64,000 bases of DNA, from NCBI GenBank assembly GCA_947374865.1, contig CANCDR010000011.1, positions 35,712-99,711 on the forward strand, in the 5' to 3' direction. Position numbers and translations under genes: made by a program. Within the stretch, counting starts at the first letter, position 1, and every line of letters starts with the position of its first letter. Below, piece by piece: positions 27,571 to 39,565 of this stretch. The notes below the pieces were generated by a model. It had not been told where the DNA came from. It did no database searches and saw only the letters and a list, made by a program, of their open reading frames with translations. The stretch is from Oxalobacteraceae bacterium (GTDB lineage: Bacteria > Pseudomonadota > Gammaproteobacteria > Burkholderiales > Burkholderiaceae_D).

Positions 27571-28434
27571 ATGTCGCCTTCCTTGCCAAGCCTTTCTCCT
27601 GCTAGTCTTGATAAAAGCGCTGCACGAACTGTCTTTTTTGTATCAGATGGCACCGGCATTACTGCTGAAACCTTCGGCCATTCGGTGCTCACGCAGTTCG
27701 ATTTGCATTTTCGGCAAATTCGCATGCCCTTCATCGATACCGAAGACAAGGCCTACGATGCGGTGCGCAAGATTAACGAAGCCTGCGAACAGGATGGCAA
27801 ACGGCCGATCGTGTTTTCTACTCTTGTGAAGGCCGAACTGTCGGTCGTTGTCCGGCAGTCCAAAGGCATGCACATGGACCTGATCCAGACCTTCGTCGAA
27901 CCGCTCGAACAGGAACTCGGTGTCAAGTCGACCCATACCATCGGCCGCAGTCACCATATCGCCGATTCAGACCAGTATAAGAATCGGATTGAGGCGATTA
28001 ATTTTTCACTGGCCCATGATGATGGTCAGTCGAACAAGAATCTGGCACAGGCCGATGTGATTCTGGTCGGCGTTTCGCGCTGCGGTAAAACGCCGACCAG
28101 TCTGTATCTGGCGATGCAATACGGGATCAAGGCGGCGAACTATCCGCTGATCCCGGATGACTTCGAGCGTGAAAAACTACCCGGCGGACTGGCCGCCTAT
28201 AAGTCGAAAATATTCGGTTTGTCGATCGCTGCCGAACGGCTCTCTGAAGTACGCAACGAGCGTCTGCCGGGCAGTCGTTATGCAACGCCGGAAAACTGCC
28301 GCTACGAAGTCAACGAAGCAGAAAAACTCATGCGTCGCGAAGGCATCCGCTGGACTTCTTCGACCGCCAAATCGATCGAAGAAATCGCCACCATGATTTT
28401 GCAGGAGTTGAAGTCGGATAAGCGGGTGTATTGA
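27571..28434 (+). CDS. ppsR: PEP synthase regulatory protein (bifunctional kinase/pyrophosphorylase)
   Basis: A 287-residue DUF299-family protein that inactivates PpsA by ADP-dependent threonine phosphorylation and reactivates it by phosphate-dependent dephosphorylation. Seen: [20 protein letters not shown] near the N-terminus, the P-loop-like [19 protein letters not shown] near residue 155 and ANYPLIPDD. It diverges from ppsA across 209 bp, in which their promoters must lie. Confidence 0.95.
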   Translation: MSPSLPSLSPASLDKSAARTVFFVSDGTGITAETFGHSVLTQFDLHFRQIRMPFIDTEDKAYDAVRKINEACEQDGKRPIVFSTLVKAELSVVVRQSKGMHMDLIQTFVEPLEQELGVKSTHTIGRSHHIADSDQYKNRIEAINFSLAHDDGQSNKNLAQADVILVGVSRCGKTPTSLYLAMQYGIKAANYPLIPDDFEREKLPGGLAAYKSKIFGLSIAAERLSEVRNERLPGSRYATPENCRYEVNEAEKLMRREGIRWTSSTAKSIEEIATMILQELKSDKRVY

Positions 28435-28458
28435 ATCACCCGTGCTAACACTGGCGGG

Positions 28459-29250
28459 TTAAAGCTGCAGCTGACGCACCTGCTCAAAGAAACATACCGC
28501 CGCACTGGCCGCCACGTTCATCGATTCAATCTGACCGATCTGCGGTATCGTCACTTTGTGCGTGGCGCGGGCCAACAGCCGCGGATCGACCCCCTGCCCT
28601 TCGTGGCCAAATAGCCATGCCACCGGCTTTGTCAGGTCCATTGCATACAGGCTGGTCGGCACATGCGAACTGGTGGCAATCACCGGTATCTGGGCTTGCT
28701 CGATTAACGCAGCCAGATCGACATTCTCGCGAATCTGCAGCAAAAAATGCGCCCCCATCGCTGCGCGTAATACCTTGGGCGACCAGGCGAAGGTGGTGTC
28801 CGGGCTGCAGAAAATCTGCGTGATGCCGGCTGCTGCAGCGCTACGCAAAATAGAACCCAGATTACCAGGGTCTTGCAGCTGATCGAGTAGCACAGCGCCC
28901 GACTGCAGGGGCGACGGCGGCAATAAGGCCGGCGTCGGAATGACGAATAAAAGTCCCACCCCTTGTTCGACCTGACTCAGGGCGCCATACAGAGCATCGG
29001 GCAGAATGATGCATTGCCCCTGCCCGCTTAAACAGTGCGCCAACAAAGGGGCTACTTCAACATGGCTGACACAGCCTTCACTCACCACACAAACCGGCGG
29101 CACACCGATGTGCTGCAAGTAGGCCTGGCACAAATGCACCCCTTCGAGCAGCGTGCGGCCAGCTTTTCGGCGAGCCTGCGAACTACCGGCTAGATGCTTG
29201 ATTTCTTTGTACAGCGGGTTCTCACGCGAGGTGATCGATTTGCCGCTCAT
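28459..29250 (-). CDS. TrmH/SpoU-family RNA 2'-O-methyltransferase
   Basis: A 263-residue protein with the three knotted-methyltransferase motifs: [30 protein letters not shown] and [17 protein letters not shown]. The N-terminal part ([16 protein letters not shown]) is the substrate-binding region of the RlmB/TrmH-like group acting on rRNA or tRNA; which nucleotide is modified cannot be read. It overlaps rnhB by 4 nt as ATGA and converges with ppsR. Confidence 0.9.
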   Translation of the reverse strand: MSGKSITSRENPLYKEIKHLAGSSQARRKAGRTLLEGVHLCQAYLQHIGVPPVCVVSEGCVSHVEVAPLLAHCLSGQGQCIILPDALYGALSQVEQGVGLLFVIPTPALLPPSPLQSGAVLLDQLQDPGNLGSILRSAAAAGITQIFCSPDTTFAWSPKVLRAAMGAHFLLQIRENVDLAALIEQAQIPVIATSSHVPTSLYAMDLTKPVAWLFGHEGQGVDPRLLARATHKVTIPQIGQIESMNVAASAAVCFFEQVRQLQL

Positions 29251-29879
29251 GCTTTAGTCCGTGCCGGGTGATCGGTGCTAAGCAAAGCGCGCACCGGCGC
29301 ATACGATGTGCGGTGCACCGGCGACACGCCATGCTGTCGCAAGCGTTGCAGATGCAGCGCCGTCGGATAACCCTTGTGTTGATCAAACGCGTAGTGCGGA
29401 TACTGTTGATGCAAGGTCAGGAGCGCTTCATCGCGGGCAGTTTTAGCGAGGATGGACGCAGCAGAAATCGCCGCCACCTTGTCGTCACCTTGCACGATGG
29501 CCTGCGCGCGCAGATCCATCACAGGACAACGATTGCCATCGATTAAAGCCAGCGTTGGCCGCAGCGACAGTCCGTCAATAGCGCGCCGCATGGCCAGCAT
29601 GGTGGCTTGCAGAATATTGAGCGTATCGATCTCGGCCTCCGAGCATTGCGCGATATGCCACGACAAGGCATGCGCCTTAATCTCGATGGCCAGGGCATCA
29701 CGCCGTTTTTCGCTGAGTTTTTTGGAGTCCCGCAGACCGGCGATAAAAAATGCCGGGTCAAGGATCACGGCCGCCGCAAACACCGGGCCCGCCAATGGCC
29801 CACGACCGGCTTCATCGACGCCGCAGATAACATCGTCAGGCAGGCCATATTCGACGACAAATAGCGATGTGGTAGTCAT
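29247..29879 (-). CDS. rnhB: Ribonuclease HII
   Basis: RNase HII removes RNA and single ribonucleotides from DNA duplexes. The 210-residue protein has [20 protein letters not shown] with the first two metal-binding acidic residues, a central LIDGN and the C-terminal [14 protein letters not shown]. It lies between lpxB and the methyltransferase gene with 4-nt ATGA overlaps at both ends, the usual lpxB-rnhB neighbourhood. Confidence 0.95.
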   Translation of the reverse strand: MTTTSLFVVEYGLPDDVICGVDEAGRGPLAGPVFAAAVILDPAFFIAGLRDSKKLSEKRRDALAIEIKAHALSWHIAQCSEAEIDTLNILQATMLAMRRAIDGLSLRPTLALIDGNRCPVMDLRAQAIVQGDDKVAAISAASILAKTARDEALLTLHQQYPHYAFDQHKGYPTALHLQRLRQHGVSPVHRTSYAPVRALLSTDHPARTKA

Positions 29880-31042
29880 GCTGTTCCCGCGCCGCGCCGG
29901 CCAATTAACTGCAGCACCGCCTGGGCACTTTCCTGCGCTGTATTACGCAGCAGGCTGTGGTGCATATCGGTAAAGCGCTGCTGCAGCCGGGTGCGCAGGT
30001 TAGCGTCATTGAGCTGTACGTTGAGCGCATCGGCCATGGCCTGTGGCGTCGCGGCGTCCTGCAATAATTCTGGCACCAGAAATTCGCGCGCCAGAATATT
30101 CGGCAATCCGACCCAGGGCTGATAGCCCATATGACGCATCAGCATCCATGAGGCGCGCAGCATTTTGTAGGCGATCACCATCGGCTTTTTAAACAGCGCC
30201 ACTTCCAGCGTGGCAGTACCGGAGGCGACCAGGACCGCGTCAGCTGCGGCGATCGCCGTGTGCGATTGGCCATCGATAATCTGCAAGGGAAAGTCGGCCA
30301 GTCCGGCCTGCGTTAACAGTTGATGCAAATAGCGGGTCTGCTGCGGTCCGGCCATCGGCACGATAAAACGCATGGACGGATCACCTTGGGCGAGGATGCG
30401 CGCAGCGGCGACAAACGGACCAGCGTTATATTTGAGCTCCGACATCCGGCTGCCCGGCAGCAGCGCCACCACGCTGGCTGTTTGCGGCAGACCGAGAGCG
30501 GCGCGCGCGGCGGCCTGATCTGGCTGGAGCGGGATGACTTCGGCCAGCGGATGGCCCACATAGGTGACGGGAATACCGGCTTGACGATACAGCGCCTCTT
30601 CGAACGGAAACACCACCAGCATGTGCGACACCGAGCGGGCAATTTTATGAATTCGTCCACCACGCCAGGCCCAAATCGACGGGCCAATGAAATGCATGGT
30701 CGGAATACCGGCCTGCTTGAGCTGTGCTTCCAGACCCAGATTAAAATCCGGCGCATCCACGCCAATAAACACCGCCGGTCTTTCGGCCAGCAGCTGGTCC
30801 CGCAGAGCGACTTGAATCGATTTGATTTCGCGATAATGCGCCAGCACTTCAAACAGTCCGCGCACTGCCAGCTTTTCCATCGGCCAATCGGACACAAAGC
30901 CATGCTGCTGCATGCGTGCACCGCCGATGCCATGCAGTCGCGCGTCGGGCAGCTGTGTTTGCAAACCCGAGAGCAGCCGGGCGGCCAACATATCACCGGA
31001 GGTTTCTCCGGCCACCATGGCAATGGCGAGAGCGTCGCTCAC
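29876..31042 (-). CDS. lpxB: Lipid-A-disaccharide synthase
   Basis: LpxB joins UDP-diacylglucosamine and lipid X to the lipid A disaccharide at the inner membrane. The GTG at 31042, 1 nt after the lpxA stop, gives 388 residues beginning [20 protein letters not shown], the normal start and length; the longer ATG frame to 31207 reads through lpxA out of register. Other marks: [18 protein letters not shown] and [13 protein letters not shown]. Its stop overlaps rnhB. Confidence 0.95.
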   Translation of the reverse strand: MSDALAIAMVAGETSGDMLAARLLSGLQTQLPDARLHGIGGARMQQHGFVSDWPMEKLAVRGLFEVLAHYREIKSIQVALRDQLLAERPAVFIGVDAPDFNLGLEAQLKQAGIPTMHFIGPSIWAWRGGRIHKIARSVSHMLVVFPFEEALYRQAGIPVTYVGHPLAEVIPLQPDQAAARAALGLPQTASVVALLPGSRMSELKYNAGPFVAAARILAQGDPSMRFIVPMAGPQQTRYLHQLLTQAGLADFPLQIIDGQSHTAIAAADAVLVASGTATLEVALFKKPMVIAYKMLRASWMLMRHMGYQPWVGLPNILAREFLVPELLQDAATPQAMADALNVQLNDANLRTRLQQRFTDMHHSLLRNTAQESAQAVLQLIGRRGAGTA

Positions 31043-31043
31043 G

Positions 31044-31847
31044 TCAACGCACAATGCCGCGGGTGCTGTTTTCCATGGCCAGCCGCATGGCGCGCAAGGC
31101 CTCTGCGGCGTCCGGTGTGGCGGCTTCCTGTTCGGCCAAAGCGGCCTTGGCCTGCTCCAGCGTGAGGCCGGATTTGTAAATCGTTTTGTACGCTGTGCGC
31201 AGTGCATTGATCTGCTCGCGCGAAAAACCGCGGCGCTTTAAGCCCTCGATATTGATGCCATGCGCGGCGGCCGGATTGCCGTTGAGGAGAACAAAAGGCG
31301 GCACATCCTGCGTCAGGCTGGTACTCATGCCGACCATGGCATGCGCGCCAATTTTGCAAAACTGGTGGACATTTGAAAAGCCGCCCATGACGACCCAGTC
31401 GCCGATGTGCACATGTCCGGCCAGCTGCGCGTTATTGGAAAAAATTGTGTGATGACCGACCTGACAGTCGTGCGCCAGATGGACGTAGGCCAGCATCCAG
31501 TTATCGTTACCGAGCCGGGTGACACCCTGGTCTTGCGCGGTGCCGCGGTTGAAGGTACAAAATTCACGGATCAGATTTCGGTCACCGATTTCCAGTCCGG
31601 TTGGCTCGCCCTGGTATTTTTTGTCCTGCGGTGCAGCGCCGATCGACGAGAACTGATAAAACACGTTGTCGTTGCCAATACGGGTATGTCCGTCGATGAC
31701 GACATGCGGACCGATTTTGGTGCCGGCGCCGATCTGCACATCCGGGCCGATGATCGAATAGGCGCCCACTTCCACCGAGCTGTCGAGCACAGCACGCGGA
31801 TCAACTATGGCGGTAGGATGAATGAGAGGCTGAAGACGAGACTGCAT
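31044..31847 (-). CDS. lpxA: Acyl-ACP--UDP-N-acetylglucosamine O-acyltransferase
   Basis: LpxA puts the first acyl chain on UDP-GlcNAc in lipid A synthesis. The 267 residues contain the left-handed beta-helix hexapeptides ([20 protein letters not shown] and on), the catalytic-histidine region [15 protein letters not shown] and the helical C-terminal domain with [15 protein letters not shown]. It lies 12 bp after fabZ and 1 nt before the lpxB GTG. Confidence 0.97.
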   Translation of the reverse strand: MQSRLQPLIHPTAIVDPRAVLDSSVEVGAYSIIGPDVQIGAGTKIGPHVVIDGHTRIGNDNVFYQFSSIGAAPQDKKYQGEPTGLEIGDRNLIREFCTFNRGTAQDQGVTRLGNDNWMLAYVHLAHDCQVGHHTIFSNNAQLAGHVHIGDWVVMGGFSNVHQFCKIGAHAMVGMSTSLTQDVPPFVLLNGNPAAAHGINIEGLKRRGFSREQINALRTAYKTIYKSGLTLEQAKAALAEQEAATPDAAEALRAMRLAMENSTRGIVR

Positions 31848-31859
31848 GCGCGCTCCGGA

Positions 31860-32342
31860 TTAGTCGACGGCTTTGCTGGCGTCTGTCGCGCTGCGCATGG
31901 TGCACATGAGCCCAGCTTCGACGGCGATCTGGCCATCGACTGAGGCCGTGGCCTGGTATTTCCAGATGCCGCGCGCAACCCGTAAAATTTCGACGTTCAT
32001 GACCAGCTGATCACCCGGTTGCACCGGCCGCTTAAAGCGTGCCTTGTCGATACCGGCAAAATACACCACGCTATGTTCATCCGGCTTTTTGCCCATGGAC
32101 AGAAAGGACAGCAAGGCCGCCGTCTGCGCCATTGCCTCGATCATGATCACGCCCGGCATGACCGGCTTGTGCGGAAAATGACCGTTGAAAAAATCTTCGT
32201 TGATGGTGACGTTTTTGATCGCGGTGATGCGTTTATTCGCCTCCCAGGACAGCACACGGTCGACCAGCAGCATGGGGTAACGATGTGGAAGGTATTCCTT
32301 GATCTGTTGGATATCGAGGGTTGGCATATCGAGAGGAGTCAT
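31860..32342 (-). CDS. fabZ: 3-hydroxyacyl-ACP dehydratase FabZ
   Basis: FabZ dehydrates 3-hydroxyacyl-ACP in fatty-acid elongation and competes with LpxA/LpxD for the same precursor pool. The 160-residue hot-dog protein has His55 in [12 protein letters not shown] and the partner Glu69 in IMIEAMAQ. The N-terminus [20 protein letters not shown] offers a second ATG at residue 6. Its ATG overlaps the lpxD stop as ATGA. Confidence 0.96.
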   Translation of the reverse strand: MTPLDMPTLDIQQIKEYLPHRYPMLLVDRVLSWEANKRITAIKNVTINEDFFNGHFPHKPVMPGVIMIEAMAQTAALLSFLSMGKKPDEHSVVYFAGIDKARFKRPVQPGDQLVMNVEILRVARGIWKYQATASVDGQIAVEAGLMCTMRSATDASKAVD

Positions 32343-33394
32343 TTTTTTACGTCTTCTGTAAGCGATTGAAGGTTTTTTTCCAGTGCGCGCATTTTCTCAC
32401 GCAAGGAGGGTAAATGTCGCACGATGGCAGCAGATTTTTCCCAGGCAGCGTTTTTCGCCAGTGGATAAAAGCCGGTGTACTGACCAGGCTCAAGGATCGA
32501 ACGCGTTACCAGGCTACCGGAGGAAATATGGACATGATCGGCGATGTTCAGGTGACCCAGCACCATGGCTGCGCCACCGAAGGTGCAGTATTTGCCGATC
32601 GTCGCACTGCCGGCCACACCGACGCAGCCAGCCATGGCGGTATGCGCGCCGATGCGGCAATTGTGGCCGATCTGAATCTGGTTATCGAGCTTGACGCCAT
32701 CTTCGATGATCGTGTCGGCCAGTGCGCCGCGATCGATGGTGGTATTGGCACCGATATCCACATCGTCACCGATGCGTACGCCACCGGTCTGCGGGATCTT
32801 GATCCATACTCCGCCCTCATTGGCAAAGCCAAAGCCGTCCGCGCCGATGACCGCACCGGAGGCGACGATACCGCGCTGACCGATATGGCAATCAGCCAGA
32901 AAGCTCACGCGGGGATAAAAATGGGTCTGTGCCCCGAGCACTGCATGCGCGCCAATAAAGCAGCCGGCATCGACCTGACAGCCAGCACCGACTACGGCAC
33001 CGGCCTCAATCACGACCTGCGGACCGATGATGGCACTGGGATCGATACTGGCCGTGGCATCAATACAGGCTGAAGGGTGGATGCCGGGCAGGCGCGGTAC
33101 TGCACTGCGCGCGGCAAATAGCTGGGCTGCGCGGGCAAAGTAAGCATACGGATGACTGGTAACGATCCGCGCACCAGAAAAGCTGGCGTCGATCTGGGCA
33201 TCGTCGGCCGGTGCCAGAATCAGCCCCGCCGCTTTGCTGCTGCTAGCATGGGCACGTAATTTGGGATTGGAGAGAAACGTCAGGTGCGTCGGGCCCGCAT
33301 CACTCAGCGGTGCGATGCCGACGACTTCCACAGACCCATTGCCGGTCAATGTCCCACCCAGGATATCGACCAACTCACTTAGCCGAATGCCCAT
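32339..33394 (-). CDS. lpxD: UDP-3-O-acylglucosamine N-acyltransferase
   Basis: LpxD adds the second acyl chain in lipid A synthesis. From the ATG at 33394 the product has 351 residues starting [20 protein letters not shown]; the frame is open to 33640, but that part overlaps skp and is not LpxD. An N-terminal uridine-binding domain is followed by many hexapeptide repeats ([20 protein letters not shown]) and the catalytic [14 protein letters not shown]-terminal helix follows. Confidence 0.96.
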   Translation of the reverse strand: MGIRLSELVDILGGTLTGNGSVEVVGIAPLSDAGPTHLTFLSNPKLRAHASSSKAAGLILAPADDAQIDASFSGARIVTSHPYAYFARAAQLFAARSAVPRLPGIHPSACIDATASIDPSAIIGPQVVIEAGAVVGAGCQVDAGCFIGAHAVLGAQTHFYPRVSFLADCHIGQRGIVASGAVIGADGFGFANEGGVWIKIPQTGGVRIGDDVDIGANTTIDRGALADTIIEDGVKLDNQIQIGHNCRIGAHTAMAGCVGVAGSATIGKYCTFGGAAMVLGHLNIADHVHISSGSLVTRSILEPGQYTGFYPLAKNAAWEKSAAIVRHLPSLREKMRALEKNLQSLTEDVKK

Positions 33395-33410
33395 CGCGGC
33401 CCTTATGTTT

Positions 33411-33968
33411 TTATTTGCCGTTGAGTGCCTTGAGCACTTTGTCGGTGATATCAATGCGCGGATTGAAATACGCCGCTTCCTGGAAAATGATGTCAAACTT
33501 TTCCGTCTCGGCGATCTGCTTGAGAACCTTGTTGGTCCGTTCCAGTACCAGGCTGAGCTCTTCGTTCTTGCGCTGGCTGAGGTCTTCGCGGAACTCGCGC
33601 TGCTTGCGCTGGAAATTAGCATCCAGCTCGGCCAGATCACGCTGACGCTTCATGCGCTCGCCTTCAGACAAGACGCTGACTTCTTTGTCGAGTTTGTCAG
33701 ACGCCGCCTTGAAACGGGTGGCGATATCCTGCAACTCTTTACCGCGCTTGGAAAACTCGTTTTCGATTTTGACTTCTGCCGCACGGGCCGGCGCCGATTC
33801 GCGGATCACCCGGTTCGAATCAACAAAGCCGATCTTGCTTTCCTGCGCATGGGCCAGGCCAGCTGTTGCCAAACTGACCAAACATAGCACTGAATGCAGC
33901 AATGCGCGCAAAGATGGACGCATCCATGCAGGCACTCGCGATGTCGTAAATAGTGTCTGATAATTCAA
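33411..33968 (-). CDS. skp: Periplasmic chaperone Skp/OmpH
   Basis: A 185-residue periplasmic chaperone for outer-membrane proteins. A signal peptide ([20 protein letters not shown], cleaved before QES) is followed by [16 protein letters not shown] and long charged helices that form the arms of the jellyfish-shaped trimer. It sits between bamA and lpxD as usual. The ATG at 33968 may be preceded by a non-essential extension, since ATGs also occur at residue 16. Confidence 0.92.
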   Translation of the reverse strand: MNYQTLFTTSRVPAWMRPSLRALLHSVLCLVSLATAGLAHAQESKIGFVDSNRVIRESAPARAAEVKIENEFSKRGKELQDIATRFKAASDKLDKEVSVLSEGERMKRQRDLAELDANFQRKQREFREDLSQRKNEELSLVLERTNKVLKQIAETEKFDIIFQEAAYFNPRIDITDKVLKALNGK

Positions 33969-34035
33969 GTTCGCTCTCCGTGAACCGGTATTACACGATC
34001 AAAAAACCTATTATGCCATGCCCGCGCAGCCAATT

Positions 34036-36387
34036 TTAAAATCCGGTGCCCATCTGGAACTGGAAGCGCTGGGTGCGATCACCCTCTTGCGACTTGATCG
34101 GGTTACCGTAGCTCAGCTTGAGCGGACCCACCGGTGATATCCAGGAAATACCAATACCGGCTGCATAACGCAGCTGATTGAGGCGAATTTTTTCGCCTTC
34201 TGCAAACAGATTACCGCCGTCCATGAAGGTGAACCAGCGCAAGCTGCGATCGCTACCTGAGCCAGGGAACGGGAACTGCAATTCCGCGTTCAGGATCAAG
34301 CGCGTAGGACCACCGAGTGGATCATTTGTCAGCGATGAGCGCGGGCCGAGCGAGGACGACTCATAGCCGCGAATAGAACCAATACCACCGGCATAGAAGT
34401 TCTTAAAGATCGGATAAGGCTTACCGTTGAGGCCTTTGCCATAATCGAACTCGCCATTTAAAGCCAAGGTCATCCAGCGGAAAAGCGGTTTGTAATACTG
34501 CCCCTGGAACACCGAACGGTAATAGCGCAGATCGCCGTACGGCGCGATGTCGAGGTTAATGCGGTACAGGCGACCAGACGACGGCGTCAAGACCGAATCG
34601 CGGCTATCGCGCTGCCAGGCGACGGTGATCGGGAAGGTGGTCGTGGTGGCCGAATTGCCATCGCCGAAATCTTTGGTGTATTGCAAATAGACCTGCGGAC
34701 TATTGTTATAGCCCGGTTGATTTAAATAGGTATCGACCTTGGTGCGCTCGAGGCCGAGTCCAAAGAACACCGTATCGTATTCGGTAAAGGGCACACCAAA
34801 GCGCAGATTACCACCCAGTGTCTGTACCTTGTAATCACCAGCATTGATCAAAGGCGGACGGCTGGTGCGCAAGAAAAGTTCATATGCGCGGCTCACACCG
34901 TCGTCGTTAAAATATGGATTGACTTGCGAGATACCGATCGTACGATTGAGTTTGCTGGTATTGACTTCCAGGCCCACCGTATTGCCCGAGCCGAAAGCAT
35001 TTTGCTGCTGGATCGAACCGCTCAGCGTCACGCCTTCAACCTGCGAATATCCGGCACCGAACATCAGATTACCGGTCGGCTTTTCAGTCACACCAATGTT
35101 GATGTCGACCTGATCGATGGTGTTGGGGACTTCCGGCGTTTCAAGCGTGACATCCTTGAAATAGCCGAGACGGTCAACCCGTTCGCGTGAGAGCTTAATA
35201 CGCGCACCGTCATACCAGGAATTTTCAAACTGACGCAGCTCGCGGCGGACGACTTCATCGCGCGTCTTGGTGTTACCCGACACATTAATCTTGCGCACAT
35301 AGACCCGCTTACCGGCATCGATGAGGATGGTGAAGGCGACTTCTTTTTTCTCGCGATTGATATCCGGATTGGCGTTCACGTTAGCGAAGGCATAACCAAA
35401 ATTACCCAGACGATCGGCGATCCGCTTATTGGTTTCGGTAAGCAGCAGGTTAGAATAAATCTCGCCCGGCTTGAGCAAGACCAAAGGTTTGAGCTCGTCT
35501 TCACGACCGAACATTTCGCCTTCGAGCTTGACCTCGGAGATGCGGTATTTTTCACCTTCAGTGATATTGATGGTGATGTAGATGTCTTTTTTGTCTGGCG
35601 TGATCGACACCTGCGTCGATTCGATGTTCATCTCAATATAACCACGGTTGAGATAAAACGACTTTAAGGTTTCCAGATCGCCGGTGAGCTTTTGTTTGGA
35701 ATACTGGTCAGCCTTGGTGTACCAGGTAAACCAGCCGGGCGTGCGCAGGTCGAGATATTCTTGTAATTCTTTATCGGTGAAAGCTTTGTTACCAACGATA
35801 TTAATCTGCCGAATACGCGAGACTTCGCCCTCCTCCACCGTGAAGGTCACATTGACGCGATTACGCTCAATCGGCGTGATGGTGGTCGTCACCTGCACGC
35901 CATACAGGCCGCGCGACAAATACTGCCGCTTTAATTCCTGCTCGGCGCGATCGACCAAGGCCTTATCGTAAATTTTTGCCTCGCCCAGACCGATATCTTT
36001 CATCGCTTTGGACAGCTGTTCTTTATCGAATTCTTTGGTGCCGACAAAGTCGACCCCCGCGATCGATGGCCGCTCTTCGACCATCACGACCAGCACATCA
36101 CCTTCGACTTCAATTTTGACGTCTTTGAAAAAACCGGTGGCATACAAGGCCTTGATGGCCGTGATGCCTTTGGCATCGGTGTAGGTTTCGCCCACGCCGA
36201 CTGGCAAATAATTAAACACGGTACCCGCTTCAATGCGCTGAATACCTTCGACACGGATATCCTTGACCTTGAACGGGTCAATGGCCAATGCCTCGCCGGC
36301 ACACAAGGCAAGCACTGCCAAGGCGATCAGACGGCGTGAGAAAGCAGGTACGTCAGTGAGGGAAAAACCTCGAGAATGTAATTTCAT
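34036..36387 (-). CDS. bamA: Outer-membrane protein assembly factor BamA
   Basis: BamA is the Omp85 core of the machine that inserts beta-barrels into the outer membrane. I start at the ATG at 36387, giving 783 residues with a signal peptide ending GEALA before [20 protein letters not shown]; the frame also opens with GTG at 36450, 3 nt after rseP, without a clear ribosome binding site. Five POTRA domains (about residues 25-425) precede the barrel. The conserved [18 protein letters not shown] holds the RGY of loop 6, and the end is FQFQMGTGF with the terminal Phe. Confidence 0.95.
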   Translation of the reverse strand: MKLHSRGFSLTDVPAFSRRLIALAVLALCAGEALAIDPFKVKDIRVEGIQRIEAGTVFNYLPVGVGETYTDAKGITAIKALYATGFFKDVKIEVEGDVLVVMVEERPSIAGVDFVGTKEFDKEQLSKAMKDIGLGEAKIYDKALVDRAEQELKRQYLSRGLYGVQVTTTITPIERNRVNVTFTVEEGEVSRIRQINIVGNKAFTDKELQEYLDLRTPGWFTWYTKADQYSKQKLTGDLETLKSFYLNRGYIEMNIESTQVSITPDKKDIYITINITEGEKYRISEVKLEGEMFGREDELKPLVLLKPGEIYSNLLLTETNKRIADRLGNFGYAFANVNANPDINREKKEVAFTILIDAGKRVYVRKINVSGNTKTRDEVVRRELRQFENSWYDGARIKLSRERVDRLGYFKDVTLETPEVPNTIDQVDINIGVTEKPTGNLMFGAGYSQVEGVTLSGSIQQQNAFGSGNTVGLEVNTSKLNRTIGISQVNPYFNDDGVSRAYELFLRTSRPPLINAGDYKVQTLGGNLRFGVPFTEYDTVFFGLGLERTKVDTYLNQPGYNNSPQVYLQYTKDFGDGNSATTTTFPITVAWQRDSRDSVLTPSSGRLYRINLDIAPYGDLRYYRSVFQGQYYKPLFRWMTLALNGEFDYGKGLNGKPYPIFKNFYAGGIGSIRGYESSSLGPRSSLTNDPLGGPTRLILNAELQFPFPGSGSDRSLRWFTFMDGGNLFAEGEKIRLNQLRYAAGIGISWISPVGPLKLSYGNPIKSQEGDRTQRFQFQMGTGF

Positions 36388-36453
36388 TGGCAGTCGCGTA
36401 GTCAATTTTCTGGTCAGACGGGTGAAAAATAAAGATGGCGAAATACTCACGCA

Positions 36454-37542
36454 TCAGCCGAACAAACGGGACAGGTCATTAAACACCGCCACCATCATTA
36501 AAATTATTAGTACGGCGATTCCGGCGCGTTGCGCCATATCGCCAAACCGTTCAGGTATCGGACGGCCAGTTAAAACTTCCAGCGCATAATACAACAAAAG
36601 ACCGCCATCCAGAACCGGGATCGGTAGCAGATTCATGACACCCAGACTAATGCTGATGAGCGCCATGAAGGATAGGAAGCTGATTACGCCCGCCCGCGCG
36701 GTCTGGCCGGCATAGTCGGCGATCGTAATCGGTCCAGTCAAATTCTTGATCGAGGCTTCCCCGACCAGCATTTTGCCCAGCATTTTCAGACTCATGCCGC
36801 TGATGTCCCAGGTCCGCTGCACACCCCGCTGCAAGGCGACCAGCGGTGGCTGCGCCTTGATCACCATCGGTGGCGCCAGATTCAGGCCTACCTGAATCCG
36901 GCCAATGGACTGTCCGTCGCTGTCGACGGCATCCGGTGTCACTTCGACATCAAATGCCTGCGCGCCGCGTTGACCATGCAGCGCCAGCGTTTTGCCCGGG
37001 GCGGCACGAATCCGCTCGATGAAGTCCTGTGCATCGCGTACCGGCTGGGCATCAATCTCAAAGATCAGATCGCCCTCTTGCAAGCCGGCGCGACGGGCAG
37101 GGCCATCGGCAGCGATCTGACCCAACACAGCCGGTGCACTAAAATTGGCGACCGGTTCAGGCATCCCGCTGTAAAACAGGCCGGTGTAAATCAGGATCGC
37201 CAGCAGAAAATTGGCGATCGGTCCGGCGGCCACGATGGCGATGCGTTTGCCGACTGGCTGGCGGGTAAATTCGCGCGCCAAATCGGCTGGCGACAGCTTG
37301 GCCAGATCCTGGTCGCGTGCGTCGAGCATCTGCACATAGCCACCCAACGGCAGCATCGAGAGTGCCCATTCGGTCTGATCCGCACCAAAACGACGCGACC
37401 AGATGACCTTACCCATGCCGACAGAAAAACGTAATACCTTCACGCCGCACCAGCGCGCCACCAAAAAATGGCCTAACTCGTGCACCACGACCAAGGTGCC
37501 GAGTACGACAAAAAACGCCAGCAGTGTCTGGATCAGGCTCAT
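36454..37542 (-). CDS. rseP: Site-2 metalloprotease RseP, short form with one PDZ domain
   Basis: RseP cleaves anti-sigma factor RseA and remnant signal peptides in the inner membrane. Zinc ligands H21 and H25 with Glu22 lie in [13 protein letters not shown], and the second motif is [11 protein letters not shown] near 303-313. Only one PDZ domain is seen (about 137-220, ending [11 protein letters not shown]); at 362 residues the protein is about 90 shorter than the usual two-PDZ form of about 450. The reading frame is intact. Its start overlaps the dxr stop as ATGA. Confidence 0.92.
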   Translation of the reverse strand: MSLIQTLLAFFVVLGTLVVVHELGHFLVARWCGVKVLRFSVGMGKVIWSRRFGADQTEWALSMLPLGGYVQMLDARDQDLAKLSPADLAREFTRQPVGKRIAIVAAGPIANFLLAILIYTGLFYSGMPEPVANFSAPAVLGQIAADGPARRAGLQEGDLIFEIDAQPVRDAQDFIERIRAAPGKTLALHGQRGAQAFDVEVTPDAVDSDGQSIGRIQVGLNLAPPMVIKAQPPLVALQRGVQRTWDISGMSLKMLGKMLVGEASIKNLTGPITIADYAGQTARAGVISFLSFMALISISLGVMNLLPIPVLDGGLLLYYALEVLTGRPIPERFGDMAQRAGIAVLIILMMVAVFNDLSRLFG

Positions 37543-38738
37543 GCGGCAAGCTGCTCTGTGCTCAAGGCACGTACCCGTTCGTCGTGCGCGATCAGGCTGT
37601 CAATGTCATCAAGCGGCGTGGCAGGGACCAGATCAAGCACCTGCGCGATCAGACGATCGATCGCGCGAAAGCCGATCCGCCCGTCCAGAAACGCTGCCAC
37701 GGCGATTTCATTGGCAGCATTGAGCGTGGCCGCTGACGTTCCACCGGCACGCAAGGCATCGTAAGCCAATTGCAGGCAAGGGAAGCGAACAAAATCTGGC
37801 GGCAAAAAGTTGAGCTGACCAATCCGGCACAAATCAAGCTGTGCGACACCGGAGGCAACGCGCTGCGGATAAGCCAGCGCATGGGCGATCGGGGTGCGCA
37901 TATCGGGGTTGCCCATTTGCGCTAACACCGATCCATCGGCGTAGGACACCATCGAATGGATCACGCTTTGCGGATGGATCACCACCTCGATTTGTTCGGC
38001 CGAGGCGCCAAACAGCCAATGCGCCTCAATTACTTCCAGACCCTTGTTCATCATGGTCGCCGAATCGACGGAAATCTTGCGCCCCATGACCCAGTTCGGA
38101 TGGGCCACCGCTTCGGCCGGCGTCACCTGCTCAAGCGTGTCGACGGCGCGCTGCAAGAACGGTCCGCCGGACGCTGTAAGGAGAATTTTTTCGATGCCGT
38201 GCTGTGCCGTGATGCGCTGATAGTCCGCCGGCAGGCACTGAAAAATCGCATTGTGCTCGCTGTCGATCGGCAGCAGCGTGGCCTGATTGGCCGTAACCGC
38301 ATCGATGAATAACTGGCCCGACATAACCAGCGCTTCCTTGTTCGCCAGGAGGATTTTTTTGCCGGCCCGGGCCGCCGCCAAAGTCGGCGCTAATCCGGCT
38401 GCGCCGACGATGGCTGCCATCACCGTGTCGCAGCCAGGCGCGCTGGCAATCGCGCACAAGGCCTCGGGGCCATAAGCGACGGTGGTGGACAATTTATATT
38501 CGCGTAACAGCTGGCTTAATTTTTGCGCATCCTGCGCGTTACCGACGACTGCTACTTGCGGGCGAAATTGACGGCATTGGGCTGCTAATACATCAACCCG
38601 GGTATGGGCCGAGAGCGCATACACCGCATAGCGTTGCGGATGGCGTGCTAACACATCCAGAGTCGACACGCCGATCGAGCCGGTAGCACCGAGGATGGTG
38701 ACGTTTTGCATGGCGCCGGTGTTCAAGTCAGTCTTCAA
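37539..38738 (-). CDS. dxr: 1-deoxy-D-xylulose 5-phosphate reductoisomerase
   Basis: Dxr catalyses the first committed step of the MEP isoprenoid pathway, feeding undecaprenyl and quinone synthesis. Of 399 residues the NADPH-binding start is [42 protein letters not shown] and LTASGGPF follow. The ATG at 38738 overlaps the cdsA stop as ATGA; a second ATG at 38711 (MQNVTILG) is closer to the usual start. It neighbours uppS, which uses the pathway product. Confidence 0.96.
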   Translation of the reverse strand: MKTDLNTGAMQNVTILGATGSIGVSTLDVLARHPQRYAVYALSAHTRVDVLAAQCRQFRPQVAVVGNAQDAQKLSQLLREYKLSTTVAYGPEALCAIASAPGCDTVMAAIVGAAGLAPTLAAARAGKKILLANKEALVMSGQLFIDAVTANQATLLPIDSEHNAIFQCLPADYQRITAQHGIEKILLTASGGPFLQRAVDTLEQVTPAEAVAHPNWVMGRKISVDSATMMNKGLEVIEAHWLFGASAEQIEVVIHPQSVIHSMVSYADGSVLAQMGNPDMRTPIAHALAYPQRVASGVAQLDLCRIGQLNFLPPDFVRFPCLQLAYDALRAGGTSAATLNAANEIAVAAFLDGRIGFRAIDRLIAQVLDLVPATPLDDIDSLIAHDERVRALSTEQLAA

Positions 38739-39565
38739 ATCAGGATATCCAGCAAAACAGCGAGCGGCAATACAGGAATCAGGGCGTCGATCCGATCGAG
38801 TACACCGCCATGGCCGGGCAATAACTGACTACTGTCTTTGACCCCGGCGCGACGCTTTAACTGCGACTCAAACAAATCGCCCACCACACTGGCGGCAGCG
38901 ATCAGGCTCAGAACGGCGAAGCAAATCAACCAGCCGGCGCGCGCCTGCAAATGGACGGCGAAAGTATCGCGCAGCAGCGGCGCAGCTGGACTCAAGGCGA
39001 TGCTCAAACCTGCGCACAGCAACACCGCCAGCCAGCCACCGATTGCACCCTCCCAGGATTTGCCCGGCGAAATACTCGGCGCGAGCTTACGCTTGCCGAA
39101 GGCTTTGCCGGCAAAAAAAGCGCCAATGTCGGCGATCCAGACCAGCGCCAGCACCGAAAACAAATACATTCCTGAGTGACGATACAGCGTCAACATCGCA
39201 AAGAAACAGCCAAGAATGGCGATGCCGTAAATGCCGGTTAATAAGCGACTGGCGACACTTTGCAGCGGGGGCAGGCCGATCGCTAATGCGGGCGTCAAAC
39301 GCAGCAGCCAGATTGCGCTGCACAGGCCAAACAGCACGCGTGGATCGGGCGGGGCGCGATTAAACGCTAAGTAAATGAACAAGGCACTCCAGACCGCCGC
39401 ACCGAAGGGTGCGCGCGCCATGCCAAACAGGCGCAGAGCTTCCCAACTGGCGGCAGCAAAAAACAGCGCACAGGCGAGTACCACCATTGGGTAAGAATCC
39501 AGCGCCAGCAGTGCCAGTAAAAACAGCAGCAAAGCGACGGCAGTGATTACGCGGGTCTTGAGCAT
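38735..39565 (-). CDS. cdsA: Phosphatidate cytidylyltransferase
   Basis: CdsA makes CDP-diacylglycerol, precursor of all phospholipids, in the inner membrane. The 276-residue protein has about eight membrane segments and the signature near its C-terminus: [20 protein letters not shown], then [20 protein letters not shown]. It starts with ATG overlapping the uppS stop and ends overlapping the dxr start. Confidence 0.95.
   Translation of the reverse strand: MLKTRVITAVALLLFLLALLALDSYPMVVLACALFFAAASWEALRLFGMARAPFGAAVWSALFIYLAFNRAPPDPRVLFGLCSAIWLLRLTPALAIGLPPLQSVASRLLTGIYGIAILGCFFAMLTLYRHSGMYLFSVLALVWIADIGAFFAGKAFGKRKLAPSISPGKSWEGAIGGWLAVLLCAGLSIALSPAAPLLRDTFAVHLQARAGWLICFAVLSLIAAASVVGDLFESQLKRRAGVKDSSQLLPGHGGVLDRIDALIPVLPLAVLLDILI

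Noticed and set aside
28435..28460. Terminator between ppsR and the trmH-family gene
   Set aside because: Only a 5-bp stem (ACCCG/CGGGT) with a 13-nt loop and no T-run.
31043..31207. Longer LpxB start at 31207
   Set aside because: The extra 55 residues are the out-of-frame reading of lpxA; GTG at 31042 gives the normal N-terminus.
33395..33640. Longer LpxD start at 33640
   Set aside because: The extension reads through skp in another frame and is Ser/Arg-rich nonsense; ATG at 33394 gives the family start.
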